Origin: Candidatus Pantoea deserta
GTDB taxonomy: Bacteria > Pseudomonadota > Gammaproteobacteria > Enterobacterales > Enterobacteriaceae
Direction: 5' to 3'
NCBI RefSeq assembly: GCF_003813865.1
Contig: NZ_RMVG01000007.1
Location: 124,001-188,000, forward strand
Length of the DNA stretch: 64,000 nt
The position numbers were made by a program, and so were the translations under genes. How positions within the stretch are numbered: position 1 is the stretch's first letter; every line of letters begins with the position of its first letter. Shown here piece after piece: positions 35,075 to 45,748 of this stretch. The notes under the pieces are model-generated. The model worked only from the letters and a program-made list of their open reading frames with translations. It ran no database searches and was not told where the DNA came from.

Positions 35075-36127
35075 ATGACCTCTGAGGTTGTGGAGAACGA
35101 ACTGGATATTCGCGGCCTGTGCTGCACCCTGTGGCGCGGTAAACGCTGGATCATCGGCCTTGCGCTGCTCTTCGCGCTGGGCGCCTGGCTCGCTTCGCTG
35201 CTGATGAAACAGGCCTGGAGCACCACGGCGATCACCGATCGCCCCACGGTGAACATGCTGGGCGCTTACTATGCGCAGGAGCAATTCCTCAACAATCTTG
35301 ATATGCGTAGCAATACGCTCAGTCTGGCGACGCCTTCGCCGACCATCATGGACGACGTTTATCAGGAATTTATTATGCAGCTGGGCGCATGGGATACGCG
35401 CCGCGACTTCTGGCAGCAGACGGACTATTACAAAAGCCGCCGCTCCGGCAACGCTCATAACGATGCCGCGCTGCTGGACGATATGGTCGCCAATATCCAG
35501 TTTTTGCCTGCGGATACGGCGCGCAACACGCGCGACAGCGTAAAGCTGATTGCGGAAACGGCCAGCGATGCCAATAACCTGCTGCGCCAGTATATTGCCT
35601 TCGCCAGCGAGCGCGCCGCCCGTCATCTTAACGGTGAGCTGAAAGGCGCCTGGCAGGCGCGCAGCGAGCAGCTTCAGGCGCAGGTGAAACGCCAGGAGGA
35701 TGTCGCCAGCGCGGTTTTCCAGCGTCAGCAACACCGTCTGCAACAGGCGCTGAAGGTCGCCAGCCAGCAGGGAATCCATGAAAATCAGTCGCGCGACGCG
35801 CGTGAACCTATCGCCGACAGCGATCTTTTCCTGCTGGGCGAGGCGCAGCTACGGGCGCAGCTGGAAACCCTTCAGGCGACCGGACCGACCTTTGATATCA
35901 GCTATGATCAGAACAGGGCGATGCTGACATCGCTCAATGCCGGGCCAACGCTGAACCGTACCTTCCAGACCTACCGTTATTTGCGTACGCCCGAGGAGCC
36001 GGTATCGCGCGATAGCCCGCGTCGTCTGTTTATGATGATTATGTGGGGCGCGTTAGGCGCATTAACGGGCGCTGGCGTCGCGCTGGCGCGGCGCTCCAGC
36101 AGCAGATCAGCGAGAGACATCGCGTGA
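35075..36127 (+). CDS. wzzE: ECA chain-length regulator WzzE
   Basis: Polysaccharide co-polymerase (PCP-1) that sets the length of common-antigen chains with WzyE. It has 350 residues (E. coli 348). One membrane helix lies near residues 24-46 ([18 protein letters not shown]) and the second near 318-336 ([17 protein letters not shown]). The long periplasmic coiled, helical region lies between. It overlaps the wecB start by four bases. Confidence 0.94.
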   Translation: MTSEVVENELDIRGLCCTLWRGKRWIIGLALLFALGAWLASLLMKQAWSTTAITDRPTVNMLGAYYAQEQFLNNLDMRSNTLSLATPSPTIMDDVYQEFIMQLGAWDTRRDFWQQTDYYKSRRSGNAHNDAALLDDMVANIQFLPADTARNTRDSVKLIAETASDANNLLRQYIAFASERAARHLNGELKGAWQARSEQLQAQVKRQEDVASAVFQRQQHRLQQALKVASQQGIHENQSRDAREPIADSDLFLLGEAQLRAQLETLQATGPTFDISYDQNRAMLTSLNAGPTLNRTFQTYRYLRTPEEPVSRDSPRRLFMMIMWGALGALTGAGVALARRSSSRSARDIA

Positions 36128-37251
36128 AAGTGCTTACTGTATTCGGGACTCGCCCGGAGGCGATAAAAATGGCGCCGCTGGTGCAGGCGCTGGCGCAGGA
36201 TCCTGCATTCGACGCACGCCTGTGCGTCACGGCGCAGCACCGCGAAATGCTCGATCAGGTGCTGCGTCTGTTTGCGCTGCAACCAGACTATGACCTGAAC
36301 GTGATGCGTCCGGAACAAGGGCTGACGGAGATTACCTGCCGTATTTTGCAGGGTATGAAAACCGTGCTGCTCGACTTCAAACCCGACGTGGTGCTGGTGC
36401 ATGGCGACACCACCACGACGCTGGCCGCCAGTCTGGCCGCCTTTTACCAGCAGATCCCGGTCGGCCACGTCGAGGCGGGACTGCGCACCGGCGACCTCAC
36501 ATCGCCCTGGCCGGAAGAGGGCAACCGCAGGCTAACCGGCCATCTCGCTCAGCTGCACTTTACGCCGACAGAGCGCTCGCGTCAGAACCTGCTGGCGGAG
36601 AACCTGCCCGATACGCGCATTTTCGTCACCGGCAACACGGTAATTGATGCGCTGCTGTGGGTGCGCGACCGGGTTATTGCCGATCCCGGCCTGAATGCGC
36701 AGCTCGCCGGATACTATCCGTTTCTCGACAGCGAGAAGAAGCTGGTGCTGGTTACGGGGCATCGACGCGAAAGCTTCGGCGAGGGATTCGAGCGCATCTG
36801 TAGCGCGCTGGCGCGCATCGCCCGTCGGCATCCTGACGCGCAGATTGTCTATCCGGTGCACCTCAATCCGAACGTCAGCGAGCCGGTCAACCGCATTCTC
36901 AGCGGTATTGAAAATATCGTGCTGATCGAGCCGCAGGAGTATCTGCCTTTTGTCTGGCTAATGAATCGGGCCTGGCTCATCCTGACCGACTCCGGCGGCA
37001 TTCAGGAAGAGGCCCCTTCGCTGGGCAAACCGGTGCTGGTGATGCGTGATACCACTGAACGGCCTGAAGCGGTCGATGCGGGCACCGTGAAGCTGGTCGG
37101 CACCGATATAGAAAAAATTGTGGCTGAGGTCAGCCTGCTGCTGACCAGCGAGGCCGCCTGGCAAACCATGAGCCGCGCGCATAATCCTTACGGCGACGGC
37201 AACGCCTGCCAGCGTATTTTGCAGGCTTTAAAAGACAGAGTTGATCTATGA
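36124..37251 (+). CDS. wecB: UDP-GlcNAc 2-epimerase WecB
   Basis: Cytosolic non-hydrolysing epimerase giving UDP-ManNAc for ECA. The GTG at 36124 overlaps the wzzE stop (GTGA) and gives 375 residues (E. coli 376). The longer frame starting at 36043 would lie inside wzzE. The family start [35 protein letters not shown] and SGGIQEEAP motifs are present. Confidence 0.97.
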   Translation: MKVLTVFGTRPEAIKMAPLVQALAQDPAFDARLCVTAQHREMLDQVLRLFALQPDYDLNVMRPEQGLTEITCRILQGMKTVLLDFKPDVVLVHGDTTTTLAASLAAFYQQIPVGHVEAGLRTGDLTSPWPEEGNRRLTGHLAQLHFTPTERSRQNLLAENLPDTRIFVTGNTVIDALLWVRDRVIADPGLNAQLAGYYPFLDSEKKLVLVTGHRRESFGEGFERICSALARIARRHPDAQIVYPVHLNPNVSEPVNRILSGIENIVLIEPQEYLPFVWLMNRAWLILTDSGGIQEEAPSLGKPVLVMRDTTERPEAVDAGTVKLVGTDIEKIVAEVSLLLTSEAAWQTMSRAHNPYGDGNACQRILQALKDRVDL

Positions 37252-38507
37252 GTTTTGACACCATTTCCGTTATTGGTCTGGGCTACATTGGTCTGCCTAC
37301 CGCAGCCGTTTTTGCCTCGCAGAAGAAAAAAGTCGTGGGTGTGGATATTAACGCCCACGCGGTAGAGACCATTAATCGCGGCGCGATCCACATCGTCGAG
37401 CCTGCGCTGGATAAAGTGGTGCACGACGCCGTAGCGCAGGGATTTTTGCGCGCGACGACACAGCCCGAAGCGGCCGATGCTTTTCTGATTGCGGTGCCCA
37501 CGCCCTTTATGGCCGACCACCAGCCCGATCTGCGCTTTGTTAAAGCGGCCGCAGAGTCTATCGCGCCGGTGTTGAAAAAGGGCGATCTGGTCATCCTGGA
37601 ATCGACGTCGCCGGTTGGCGCGACGGAGCAGATGGCGGAATGGCTGGCCGTCACGCGGCCGGATCTGCGTTTCCCGCAGCATGGCGGAACGCCGGATGTC
37701 TTTATCGCCTACTGCCCGGAACGCGTGCTGCCGGGTAAGATCATGCAGGAACTGATTCATAACGATCGCGTTATCGGCGGCATGACGCCCGCCTGTTCAG
37801 CGCAGGCCAGCGCGCTCTACCGTCTCTTCCTTCAGGGCGAATGCGTGGAGACCAACGCGCGCACGGCGGAGCTGTGCAAGCTGACAGAGAACAGTTTTCG
37901 CGACGTGAATATCGCCTTCGCCAATGAGCTTTCGCTGATTTGCGCCGATCAGGGGATTAACGTCTGGGAACTGATCGCGCTGGCGAACCGTCATCCGCGC
38001 GTCAATATTTTACAGCCGGGACCCGGCGTCGGCGGACACTGTATTGCGGTCGATCCCTGGTTTATCGTGGCGCAGAATCCGTCGCTGGCGCGCCTGATCC
38101 GCACCGCGCGTGAAGTAAACGACAGCAAGCCGCACTGGGTGCTCAATCAGGTTAAAACGGCGCTGGCCGACTGCCTGACCCAGAGCGGCAAGCGCGCCGA
38201 TGAGATCGTTATCGCCTGTTTCGGCCTCGCCTTTAAACCTGACATCGACGATCTGCGTGAAAGCCCGGCCATGCAGGTGGCGCAGATGATCGCCGAGTGG
38301 CATCGCGGCCAGAGCTGGGTGGTAGAGCCGCATATCGCTGCGCTGCCCGCCGCGCTCGGCGATAACGCTGAGCTGGTCACGCGCGAGCAGGCGCTGGCGC
38401 AGGCAGATGTGTTAGTGATGCTGGTGGACCACAGCCAGTTTCGCGCGGTCGATCCCGCGCAGGTAACGCAACGCTGGATTGTGGATACGCGAGGAGTATG
38501 GCGGTGA
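37248..38507 (+). CDS. wecC: UDP-ManNAc dehydrogenase WecC
   Basis: NAD-dependent oxidation of UDP-ManNAc to UDP-ManNAcA, the second ECA sugar donor. It has 419 residues (E. coli 420). The N-terminal Rossmann motif [10 protein letters not shown], the catalytic Cys region [15 protein letters not shown] and the C-terminal UDP-binding domain are intact. It overlaps wecB by four bases (ATGA) and the following rffG remnant by four bases (GTGA). Confidence 0.97.
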   Translation: MSFDTISVIGLGYIGLPTAAVFASQKKKVVGVDINAHAVETINRGAIHIVEPALDKVVHDAVAQGFLRATTQPEAADAFLIAVPTPFMADHQPDLRFVKAAAESIAPVLKKGDLVILESTSPVGATEQMAEWLAVTRPDLRFPQHGGTPDVFIAYCPERVLPGKIMQELIHNDRVIGGMTPACSAQASALYRLFLQGECVETNARTAELCKLTENSFRDVNIAFANELSLICADQGINVWELIALANRHPRVNILQPGPGVGGHCIAVDPWFIVAQNPSLARLIRTAREVNDSKPHWVLNQVKTALADCLTQSGKRADEIVIACFGLAFKPDIDDLRESPAMQVAQMIAEWHRGQSWVVEPHIAALPAALGDNAELVTREQALAQADVLVMLVDHSQFRAVDPAQVTQRWIVDTRGVWR

Positions 38508-38758
38508 AACAGTTTTTGATCACCGGCGGAGCGGGATTTATCGGCTCAGCGCTGGTGCGGTTTCTGATTGAAGCCAGTACCTTTGTGCAGACCGTAGAGA
38601 AGCGTCAGGGCTTTAAAGTCGCCTGTCTGGAAGAGATTGCCTGGCGCAACGGCTGGCTCAGCGACGAACAATTGCGCGCCGCAGGCGAGGCGTTAATCAA
38701 AACCGGCTACGGCCAGTATTTGCTGGACTTACTCCATGCCCGTCCACGTCAGTATTAA
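38504..38758 (+). pseudogene. rffG-rffH: In-frame rffG-rffH fusion remnant (84 codons)
   Basis: The first about 23 residues ([19 protein letters not shown]) are the N-terminal Rossmann start of RffG, dTDP-glucose 4,6-dehydratase (normally about 355 aa). The rest, from IEASTFVQTVEKRQG to the end LLHARPRQY, is the last about 64 residues of RffH, glucose-1-phosphate thymidylyltransferase (normally about 293 aa). Roughly 1.7 kb is missing and neither active site remains. The frame is preserved across the junction. The GTG at 38504 has AGGAG seven bases upstream and overlaps the wecC stop; an ATG at 38498 is in frame. The RffH-derived end still overlaps the wecD start, so coupling of the operon is kept. 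dTDP-4-keto-6-deoxyglucose for ECA must come from elsewhere, for example rmlA/rmlB, or ECA is not made. Confidence 0.9.
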
Positions 38759-39443
38759 TCCCCTTGCCTGGGAAAGCGCGTTCTTCGGGCTGAACACGAC
38801 GCGTCTTGAGCTGGATGGCGACAGGCCGCTGGACGACGCGCTGCGACAGCCGGCCGATCTGTGGCAAATCAAAGTCCCCGCCGATCGGCTGGAGGCGATC
38901 GATGCGCTCTGCCAGCAGGGCTTTCAGCTGGCAGAAGGCGAAGCCGACCTTGCGATTAATATTAAACGCACCGAACGTCAGTCCGGCATTCGCATCGCGC
39001 GCGAGTCGCAGATCGACGCGCTGCGCGCGGCGGCGGCGCACATCTTTGTTCAAAGCCGTTTTCGCGCCCCCTGGTTCGCGGCGGACGCCAGCGCGCGCTT
39101 TTACGCCCAGTGGATTGAAAACGCGGTGCGCGGCACCTTTGATCATCAGTGCCTGATCGCCAGCGACGCGTCCGGCGCGCTACAGGGTTTTATCTCGCTA
39201 CGCGAAACGCAAGGCGAGGCGCGCGTCGGGCTGCTGGGCGTGCTGCCGCATGCGCAGGGCAACGGCATCGGCCAGCGCCTGCTGCTGGCGGGAGCGGACT
39301 GGGGACGGGCGCGTCAGCTCAACTGCCTGCGCGTTGCAACGCAGCTCAGCAATTTAGCGGCAATGCGACTCTATTTACGCAGCGGTGCGCGGCTGGAAAG
39401 CACTGCTTACTGGTTCTACAGGAAAGATCATGATTCCATTTAA
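38736..39443 (+). CDS. wecD: dTDP-fucosamine acetyltransferase WecD
   Basis: GNAT-family N-acetyltransferase completing dTDP-Fuc4NAc, the third ECA sugar donor. It has 235 residues (E. coli about 224). The middle is highly conserved (QSRFRAPW, FYAQWIENAVRGTFDHQC), and the acetyl-CoA loop reads PHAQGNGIG. The start lies inside the rffH remnant, as expected for the intact operon, and the end overlaps wecE by 14 bases. No strong ribosome site is seen, which suggests coupling. Confidence 0.93.
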   Translation: MPVHVSINPLAWESAFFGLNTTRLELDGDRPLDDALRQPADLWQIKVPADRLEAIDALCQQGFQLAEGEADLAINIKRTERQSGIRIARESQIDALRAAAAHIFVQSRFRAPWFAADASARFYAQWIENAVRGTFDHQCLIASDASGALQGFISLRETQGEARVGLLGVLPHAQGNGIGQRLLLAGADWGRARQLNCLRVATQLSNLAAMRLYLRSGARLESTAYWFYRKDHDSI

Positions 39444-40560
39444 TGCGCCGCCGGTTGTCGGCAGCGAACTTGACTATATGCAGTCGGCGATGGCCAGCGG
39501 CAAACTGTGCGGCGACGGGGGCTTTACCCGCCGCTGTCAGCAGTGGATGGAGCAGCGTTTCGGCAGTAAGAAAGTGCTGCTGACGCCGTCCTGTACCGCC
39601 TCGCTGGAGATGGCCGCGCTGCTGATCAATATTCAGCCCGGCGATGAAGTAATTATGCCGAGCTATACCTTTGTCTCCACCGCCAATGCCTTCGTGCTGC
39701 GCGGCGCGACCATTGTTTTCGTCGATGTGCGCCCGGATACGCTCAACATTGATGAAAGCAAAATCGAAGCCGCGATTACGGCTAAAACCCGCGCCATCGT
39801 GCCGGTGCACTATGCGGGCGTGGCCTGTGAAATGGATACGATCATGGCGCTGGCGGCAAAGCATCGACTCTATGTCATTGAGGATGCGGCGCAGGGCGTA
39901 ATGTCGCGCTATAAAGGGCGCGCGCTGGGCACTATAGGTCATATCGGCTGCTTTAGCTTTCATGAAACCAAGAACTACACCGCCGGCGGGGAAGGCGGCG
40001 CGACGCTGATCAATGATGCCGCGCTGGTGGAGCGTGCCGAAATCATTCGTGAGAAAGGCACCAATCGCAGCCAGTTTTTCCGCGGGCAGGTAGATAAATA
40101 TACCTGGCGCGACATCGGCTCCAGCTATCTGATGGCGGATTTACAGGCGGCCTATCTGTGGGCGCAGCTGGAGGCGGCCGAACGCGTCAATGAGCAGCGT
40201 TTGCGCCTGTGGCAGCGCTATTACACCGCGTTGCAGCCGCTGGCGGCCACCGGGCGTATCACGCTGCCGTCTCTGCCCGCTGAGTGCGAGCACAACGCGC
40301 ATATGTTCTATATCAAACTACGCGACAGCGACGATCGCCAGGCGTTGATTAACTGGATGAAAGAGGCGGAGATCCTGACGGTTTTCCACTATATCCCGCT
40401 GCACAGCTCGCCAGCGGGCGAACAGTTTGGCCGCTTCCACGGCGAGGATATTTTCACCACCGTCGAAAGCGAGCGGCTGCTGCGCCTGCCGCTGTTTTAT
40501 AACCTGACGGACAATAACCAGAATACGGTTATCAGTTCCTTACTGAGCTTTTTTGCCTGA
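39430..40560 (+). CDS. wecE: dTDP-4-amino-4,6-dideoxygalactose transaminase WecE
   Basis: PLP-dependent aminotransferase acting on dTDP-4-keto-6-deoxyglucose, the product of the missing RffG step. The ATG at 39430 gives 376 residues, as in E. coli. DegT/DnrJ/EryC1 family motifs are visible: LLTPSCTASLEMAALL, EDAAQG, and the PLP-lysine region FSFHETKNYTAGGEGG. It overlaps wzxE at TGATG. Confidence 0.96.
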   Translation: MIPFNAPPVVGSELDYMQSAMASGKLCGDGGFTRRCQQWMEQRFGSKKVLLTPSCTASLEMAALLINIQPGDEVIMPSYTFVSTANAFVLRGATIVFVDVRPDTLNIDESKIEAAITAKTRAIVPVHYAGVACEMDTIMALAAKHRLYVIEDAAQGVMSRYKGRALGTIGHIGCFSFHETKNYTAGGEGGATLINDAALVERAEIIREKGTNRSQFFRGQVDKYTWRDIGSSYLMADLQAAYLWAQLEAAERVNEQRLRLWQRYYTALQPLAATGRITLPSLPAECEHNAHMFYIKLRDSDDRQALINWMKEAEILTVFHYIPLHSSPAGEQFGRFHGEDIFTTVESERLLRLPLFYNLTDNNQNTVISSLLSFFA

Positions 40561-41810
40561 TGTCGCTGGCAAAAGCGTCGGTGTGGACGGCCTCGTCTAC
40601 GCTGGTGAAGATTGCTGCCGGGCTGCTGGTCGTCAAGCTGCTGGCGGTGAGCTTCGGCCCGGAAGGGGTGGGGCAGGCGGGTAACTTCCGCCAGCTGATT
40701 ACCGTGCTTGGCGTGCTGGCGGGCGCAGGCATCTTTAATGGCGTCACCACTTATGTGGCGCAGTATCAGCATCAGCCGGAGCCGCTACGCGCCATGCTGG
40801 GCACGGCCTCTGCCATGGTGCTGGGTTTCTCCACGCTGCTGGCGCTGGTGTTTTTGCTGGCGGCGGCGCCCGTTAGCCAGGCGCTGTTTGGCCATACGCG
40901 CTTTCAGAATGTCATCCGCATCGTCGCCTTTCTCCAGTTCGGCATCGCCTGGGCTAACCTGGCGCTGGCGCTGCTGAAAGGCTATCGCGACGCGCGTGGT
41001 AATGCGCTGTCGTTGATTATCGGCAGCCTCATCGGCGTAGCGGCCTATGTGCTCTGCTGGTGGGTGGGCGGTTATGCGGGCGCGCTGGTGGGGTTTGCGC
41101 TGGTGCTCGCGCTGGTGGTGGTTCCGGCGCTTATCATGCTGCGGCGGCGCGTGCCGCTGTCGCTCGCCTGGCTAAAGCCGCAGTGGCATTCAGAGTTTGC
41201 GCGCAGCCTGGCGAAATTTACCCTGATGGCGCTGATTACCTCGGTCACGCTGCCGGTTGCCTGGGTGCTGATGCGTAACCTGCTGGCGCAGCGCGAAGGC
41301 TGGGCGCAGGTAGGATTATGGCAAGGCGTCACCAGCATTTCTGACGCCTGGCTACAGTTTATTACCGCTACTTTTAGCGTCTGGCTGCTGCCGACGCTGG
41401 CGCGGCTGGAGCAGAAGCGCGATATAGCCCGCGAGATCGGGCGGGCGCTGCGCTTTGTGCTGCCCGCCGTGGCGGCAACAGGCTTTTGCGTCTGGCTGCT
41501 GCGCGACGTAGCTATCTGGCTGCTCTTTTCCCCGGCGTTTCACGCCATGCGCGATCTCTTTGTCTGGCAGCTGTGCGGCGATGTGTTTAAGGTCGGCGCC
41601 TACGTTTTCGGCTATCTGGTCATTGCTAAAGCGTCGCTGCGTTTTTATATTCTCGCCGAGCTTAGCCAGTTTGCCTTGCTGATCGCTTTTTCGCACTGGC
41701 TCATTCCGCTGTCAGGCGTTACCGGCGCGGCTCAGGCCTATATGGCAACCTATATCTGTTATTTCGCGCTCTGCTGCGGCGCATTTATTATCTATTACCG
41801 GAAAACATGA
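40560..41810 (+). CDS. wzxE: ECA lipid III flippase WzxE
   Basis: MOP-superfamily flippase with about twelve membrane helices moving the undecaprenyl-PP trisaccharide to the periplasmic face. It has 416 residues, identical in length to E. coli. The N-terminus [17 protein letters not shown] and the [14 protein letters not shown] stretch are typical. It overlaps wecF by four bases (ATGA). Confidence 0.95.
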   Translation: MSLAKASVWTASSTLVKIAAGLLVVKLLAVSFGPEGVGQAGNFRQLITVLGVLAGAGIFNGVTTYVAQYQHQPEPLRAMLGTASAMVLGFSTLLALVFLLAAAPVSQALFGHTRFQNVIRIVAFLQFGIAWANLALALLKGYRDARGNALSLIIGSLIGVAAYVLCWWVGGYAGALVGFALVLALVVVPALIMLRRRVPLSLAWLKPQWHSEFARSLAKFTLMALITSVTLPVAWVLMRNLLAQREGWAQVGLWQGVTSISDAWLQFITATFSVWLLPTLARLEQKRDIAREIGRALRFVLPAVAATGFCVWLLRDVAIWLLFSPAFHAMRDLFVWQLCGDVFKVGAYVFGYLVIAKASLRFYILAELSQFALLIAFSHWLIPLSGVTGAAQAYMATYICYFALCCGAFIIYYRKT

Positions 41811-42877
41811 CGTTAATTCACGTTCTGGGATCGGACATCCCTCATCACAATCAGACGGTGCTGCGCTTTTTCAACGACGTAATGAGCGTTGAGCTGCCCA
41901 CGGCGCAGCCGCGTCATTTTATGGTGGTTACGCAGCAGCAGCCGGCGGCGTTTTCCGCCTTCAGCCAGCTGAATATTGAAACCTTCGCGACAAAAAAAGC
42001 GCTGGCCCAGGCGCTGATCGCGCGAGCAAAGCATCCTGAGCAGCGTTTTTTCTGCCACGGGCAGTTTAATCCGGCTATCTGGCTGGCGCTGCTGAGCGGT
42101 AAAATTCGCGCCAGTCAGCTTTACTGGCACGTCTGGGGCGCCGATCTCTATGAAGCGTCGCGCAGCCTGAAGTTTCGGCTGTTTTATCTGCTGCGCCGTA
42201 TCGCACAGGGACGCGTCGCGCGGATCTTCGCTACCCAGGGCGATCTGCACTACTACCAGCAGCGTCATCCGCGCGTTCCAGGTCAGCTGCTCTATTTTCC
42301 GACGAAGATGCCTGCCGCCGCGCCAGAGAGCACGCCTGATGAACGCTTTACCATCCTGCTGGGAAATTCCGGCGACGCCAGCAATCGCCATATTGAAGGA
42401 TTGAAGGCGATTCGCGAACAGTTTGGCGAAGAGGTGCGCATTGTCGTTCCGCTGGGTTACCCGCCGAATAATGAGGCCTATATTGATGAGGTCGCGACGG
42501 CCGCAAAGACGCTGTTTCCACACGGTCAGGTTGAACTGCTGCGCAGCAACCTGGCGTTTGATGACTATTTAGCCCTGCTGGGTCGCTGTCATTTAGGTTA
42601 TTTTATGTTCGAGCGGCAGCAGGGGATTGGGACGCTGTGCCTGCTGATTCAGGCCAACGTGCCTTTTGTGCTGAACCGGCGCAATCCGTTCTGGCGCGAT
42701 ATTAGCGAACAGGGGCTGCCGGTTTTGTTTAGCAGCGATACGCTTAACAGAGAGTGCGTCGCGGAGGCGCGCCGTCAGCTGGCAGGCTGCGATCGGCAAG
42801 CCATCGCCTTTTTTGCCCCCGGCTATATCGCGGGCTGGCGCGAGGCTTTGCGCCAGTGTGAAAGGGAGACATTATGA
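41807..42877 (+). CDS. wecF: Fuc4NAc transferase WecF
   Basis: Glycosyltransferase (GT56) adding Fuc4NAc to lipid II to finish the ECA trisaccharide, lipid III. It has 356 residues (E. coli 359). The start [19 protein letters not shown] and the [15 protein letters not shown] region match the family. It overlaps both neighbours by four bases. Confidence 0.95.
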   Translation: MTLIHVLGSDIPHHNQTVLRFFNDVMSVELPTAQPRHFMVVTQQQPAAFSAFSQLNIETFATKKALAQALIARAKHPEQRFFCHGQFNPAIWLALLSGKIRASQLYWHVWGADLYEASRSLKFRLFYLLRRIAQGRVARIFATQGDLHYYQQRHPRVPGQLLYFPTKMPAAAPESTPDERFTILLGNSGDASNRHIEGLKAIREQFGEEVRIVVPLGYPPNNEAYIDEVATAAKTLFPHGQVELLRSNLAFDDYLALLGRCHLGYFMFERQQGIGTLCLLIQANVPFVLNRRNPFWRDISEQGLPVLFSSDTLNRECVAEARRQLAGCDRQAIAFFAPGYIAGWREALRQCERETL

Positions 42878-44217
42878 ACCTCATGCAGTTCAGCGGTCTG
42901 CTGGTGGTTTATCTGCTGTCGCTGGGTTTTATCTTAACCTTGACCTGGCGCGAGTTCAGACGAGAGCGCTTTAACTTTCATCTGTTTTTTACCCTGCTGT
43001 TTTTGCTGACCTTCTATTTCGGATTCCCGCTGACGTGCATGCTGGTGTTCCGCTTTAACGTGGAAGTGGTGCCGCCGGAATACCTGTTGCAGGCATTGCT
43101 GTCAGCGACGGCATTCTATGCCGTGTATTACGTCAGCTATAAAGTGCGGTTGCGCCCTGCGGGCGTGCCGCGCGCCAGACCCTGGTTGCAGATGAATCGC
43201 GTTGAGACGCACCTCACCTGTGTGCTGCTGGCGCTGGTCGCTATCGGCACCGTGACGGTATTTTTTCTGCACAACGGTTTTCTGCTGTTCCGGCTGACGG
43301 CCTATAACCAGATTTTTTCCAGCGAAGTTTCCGGCGTGGCGCTAAAGCGCTTCTTCTATTTCTTTATCCCGGCGATGTTGATCCTCTACTTTTTGCGTCC
43401 TACGCAGCGCAACTGGCTGCTGTTTCTGGCGGTGACGACGGCCTTTGGTCTGCTGACCTATGCGCTGGTCGGCGGCACGCGCGCGAATATCATTATCGCT
43501 TTTGCGCTGTTTCTGTTTATTGGTATTACTCGCGGCTGGATCACGCTGTGGATGCTGGCCGCTGCGGGCGTGCTGGCGATCGGCGGTATGTTCTGGCTGG
43601 CGCTGCGCCGCTATAACCTGAACGTTCTGGGCGATGAGGCGTTTTATACCTTTCTTTATCTGACGCGCGATACTTTTTCCCCGTGGGAAAACCTGGCATT
43701 GCTGCTGGAGAATTACGCCAGAATCGATTTTCAGGGACTGGCGCCCATCTGGCGTGACTTCTACGTCTATATTCCGGGCTGGCTGTGGCCGGGCAAGCCG
43801 TCAATGGTGCTCAACAGCGCCAACTACTTTACCTGGGAAGTGCTGAATAACCATTCTGGACTGGCAATCTCGCCGACGCTGCTTGGCTCGCTATTGGTGA
43901 TGGGCGGCGTGTGGTTTATTCTGCCAGGCGCGATAGCGGTCGGATTAATCATTAAGGGCTTCGACACCCTCTATCGACACGGACGCGATGCTGAGAACCG
44001 CTATAGCGGCGCCGTTATGCAGAGTTTTTGCTTCGGCGCGGTGTTTAATATGATTGTGCTGGCACGCGAAGGGCTGGATGCATTTGGCTCACGCGTCGTC
44101 TTTTTTGCATTAATTTTTCTGGTCTGCCTGGGCGTAGCGAAGCTGCTTTGCTGGCTGCTGGATCGCGCCGGGTTAATTCGACGTCGCGGCGGCCAGGTTT
44201 TACATAGCCCATCTTAA
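42874..44217 (+). CDS. wzyE: ECA polymerase WzyE
   Basis: Polytopic inner-membrane polymerase, 447 residues (E. coli 450), with about eleven hydrophobic segments and a large periplasmic loop near 255-330 containing the conserved [14 protein letters not shown] and [14 protein letters not shown] stretches. It acts with WzzE and WzxE. A 35-base gap separates it from wecG, the only non-overlapping junction in the second half of the operon. Confidence 0.95.
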   Translation: MNLMQFSGLLVVYLLSLGFILTLTWREFRRERFNFHLFFTLLFLLTFYFGFPLTCMLVFRFNVEVVPPEYLLQALLSATAFYAVYYVSYKVRLRPAGVPRARPWLQMNRVETHLTCVLLALVAIGTVTVFFLHNGFLLFRLTAYNQIFSSEVSGVALKRFFYFFIPAMLILYFLRPTQRNWLLFLAVTTAFGLLTYALVGGTRANIIIAFALFLFIGITRGWITLWMLAAAGVLAIGGMFWLALRRYNLNVLGDEAFYTFLYLTRDTFSPWENLALLLENYARIDFQGLAPIWRDFYVYIPGWLWPGKPSMVLNSANYFTWEVLNNHSGLAISPTLLGSLLVMGGVWFILPGAIAVGLIIKGFDTLYRHGRDAENRYSGAVMQSFCFGAVFNMIVLAREGLDAFGSRVVFFALIFLVCLGVAKLLCWLLDRAGLIRRRGGQVLHSPS

Positions 44218-44252
44218 CGTCTCTGGGCACAACAGGAAAACAGAACTCTACC

Positions 44253-44993
44253 ATGACAAGGTTACCAGAAGCGCCGCAGTATGAGATTCGCGGCGTGTCG
44301 CTGTATGGTTTCGACAGTATGTCCGCGTTTGTGGATTTTCTGCTGCCGGAAGAAAAGGTACGCAGCGGGACGCTTGTCGCGATTAATGCCGAAAAGATTC
44401 TGACGGCAGAGCAGGATGACAGCCTGCGAGCGCTGTTACTGGAAGCGGAGTACAAGTATCCGGACGGTATCAGTATCGTGCGCTCGGTGCGTAAGAAATA
44501 CCGCCATGCGGCGATACAGCGCATTGCCGGCGCGGATTTGTGGGAAGCGCTGATGGAACGCGCGGGACGGCAGGGAACGCCGGTGTTTTTGATCGGCGGC
44601 CGTCCGGCGGTGCTGGATGAAACGTGCGATAAGCTACGTCGCCAGTGGAATGTAAATATTGTCGGCGCGCAGCACGGCTATTTCGCGCCTGCCGACCGCG
44701 ATGCCCTGTTTACCCGCATCGCCGCCAGCGGCGCGCGTATCGTAACCGTAGCGCTGGGGTCGCCGCGTCAGGAACTGCTGATGCGCGACTGCCGCGCCCA
44801 CTGGCCGCACGCGCTCTATATGGGTGTTGGCGGAACTTACGATGTGTTTACCGGGCAGGTGAAGCGCGCGCCGAAGATTTGGCAGCATTTAGGGCTGGAA
44901 TGGCTCTATCGACTGATTCGACAACCCAGCCGACTGCGTCGTCAGTTAAAACTGCTCAAATATTTAGGCTATCACTGGCGCGGCGATCTTTGA
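44253..44993 (+). CDS. wecG: UDP-ManNAcA transferase WecG
   Basis: GT26-family (WecG/TagA) glycosyltransferase adding ManNAcA to undecaprenyl-PP-GlcNAc to form lipid II. It has 246 residues, as in E. coli. Motifs [32 protein letters not shown] and [12 protein letters not shown] are present. Last gene of the operon, followed by the tRNA promoter region. Confidence 0.95.
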   Translation: MTRLPEAPQYEIRGVSLYGFDSMSAFVDFLLPEEKVRSGTLVAINAEKILTAEQDDSLRALLLEAEYKYPDGISIVRSVRKKYRHAAIQRIAGADLWEALMERAGRQGTPVFLIGGRPAVLDETCDKLRRQWNVNIVGAQHGYFAPADRDALFTRIAASGARIVTVALGSPRQELLMRDCRAHWPHALYMGVGGTYDVFTGQVKRAPKIWQHLGLEWLYRLIRQPSRLRRQLKLLKYLGYHWRGDL

Positions 44994-45102
44994 TCTCGCT
45001 GATTACTGCGGTGTTTTTTCGATGAGGAAATAGTCAAAACGCTCTATTCCTCGACGAAATGCACAAAGCGTAATCAAACGCGTTTTTTTATTAAAAAAGC
45101 AC

Positions 45103-45131
45103 TGGACAGGATCACCCCAAGTCCGTAGTAT
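45103..45131 (+). promoter_or_regulatory. Promoter of the argX-hisR-leuT-proM tRNA operon
   Basis: -35 TGGACA (45103-45108), a 17-base spacer and -10 TAGTAT (45126-45131). An A/T-rich UP-like stretch precedes it (45082-45098), and a GC-rich discriminator (GCCCATC) follows, as usual for stringently controlled stable RNA promoters. The expected start is about 15 bases before tRNA-Arg. Confidence 0.75.
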
Positions 45132-45152
45132 GCCCATCCGCAACGGCGCTAC

Positions 45153-45229
<77 letters not shown>

Positions 45230-45322
45230 TTTAGTTTGTGCGCAGGAGCTGCGGTGGTTACATTACCGCGTTAGTAAAGAGTTACATGCTGTAGGTCAGT
45301 GACTTGCAACATACCAAATTGT

Positions 45323-45399
45323 GGTGGCTATAGCTCAGTTGGTAGAGCCCTGGATTGTGATTCCAGTTGTCGTGGGTTCGAGTCCCATTAGCCACCCCA
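45323..45399 (+). tRNA. hisR: tRNA-His (anticodon GTG)
   Basis: 77 bases including the extra 5' G typical of tRNA-His, with encoded CCA. Anticodon loop ATTGTGATT contains GTG. The T-loop reads TTCGAGT. Confidence 0.97.
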
Positions 45400-45415
45400 G
45401 ATTTTGCTGGGATAC

Positions 45416-45502
45416 GCGAAGGTGGCGGAATTGGTAGACGCGCTAGCTTCAGGTGTTAGTGTCTTAACGGACGTGAGGGTTCAAGTCCCTCTCTTCGCAC
45501 CA
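45416..45502 (+). tRNA. leuT: tRNA-Leu (anticodon CAG)
   Basis: 87 bases, class II tRNA with a long variable arm (TGTCTTAACGGACGT) and encoded CCA. Anticodon loop TTCAGGT contains CAG. Confidence 0.97.
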
Positions 45503-45527
45503 GGCAAAAGAGAACAATAAAAATTAT

Positions 45528-45604
45528 CGGCGAGTAGCGCAGCTTGGTAGCGCAACTGGTTTGGGACCAGTGGGTCGGAGGTTCGAATCCTCTCTCGCCG
45601 ACCA
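45528..45604 (+). tRNA. proM: tRNA-Pro (anticodon TGG)
   Basis: 77 bases with encoded CCA. Anticodon loop TTTGGGA contains TGG. Its last 18 bases are repeated 162 bases further on, together with the downstream terminator. Confidence 0.97.
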
Positions 45605-45653
45605 TTTTATAAACCTGCTTGAAAAAGCAGGTTTTTTTTCGTCTGTAGAAAAA
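45587..45653 (+). repeat. tRNA-Pro tail plus terminator, direct repeat unit 1
   Basis: 67 bases: the last 18 of tRNA-Pro (ATCCTCTCTCGCCGACCA), the terminator and CGTCTGTAGAAAAA. It is repeated at 45749-45815 with one mismatch, at an offset of 162 bases. Confidence 0.95.
45612..45639 (+). terminator. tRNA operon terminator, first copy
   Basis: Perfect 9-bp stem AACCTGCTT / AAGCAGGTT with GAAA loop and eight T residues. Confidence 0.92.
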
Positions 45654-45748
45654 GAGGATGAGAGCCTCCGAAGGAGGTTTGAGTCGAGCGCAAGCGAGAC
45701 AAGGTTGCGCAGCAACGGCCCGGAGGGCGCTTGTCGCAGACAAGCGTC
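45654..45748 (+). other. Hairpin-rich spacer between the tRNA-tail repeats
   Basis: 95 bases containing four perfect short hairpins in a row, each with a G-N-A triloop: CCTCC-GAA-GGAGG (45665-45677), GTTGC-GCA-GCAAC (45704-45716), GCCC-GGA-GGGC (45718-45728) and CTTGTC-GCA-GACAAG (45730-45744). A smaller CGC-AA-GCG stem lies at 45689-45696. No reading frame of note. It may be a REP-like element or the body of a tRNA-linked repeat. Confidence 0.8.
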
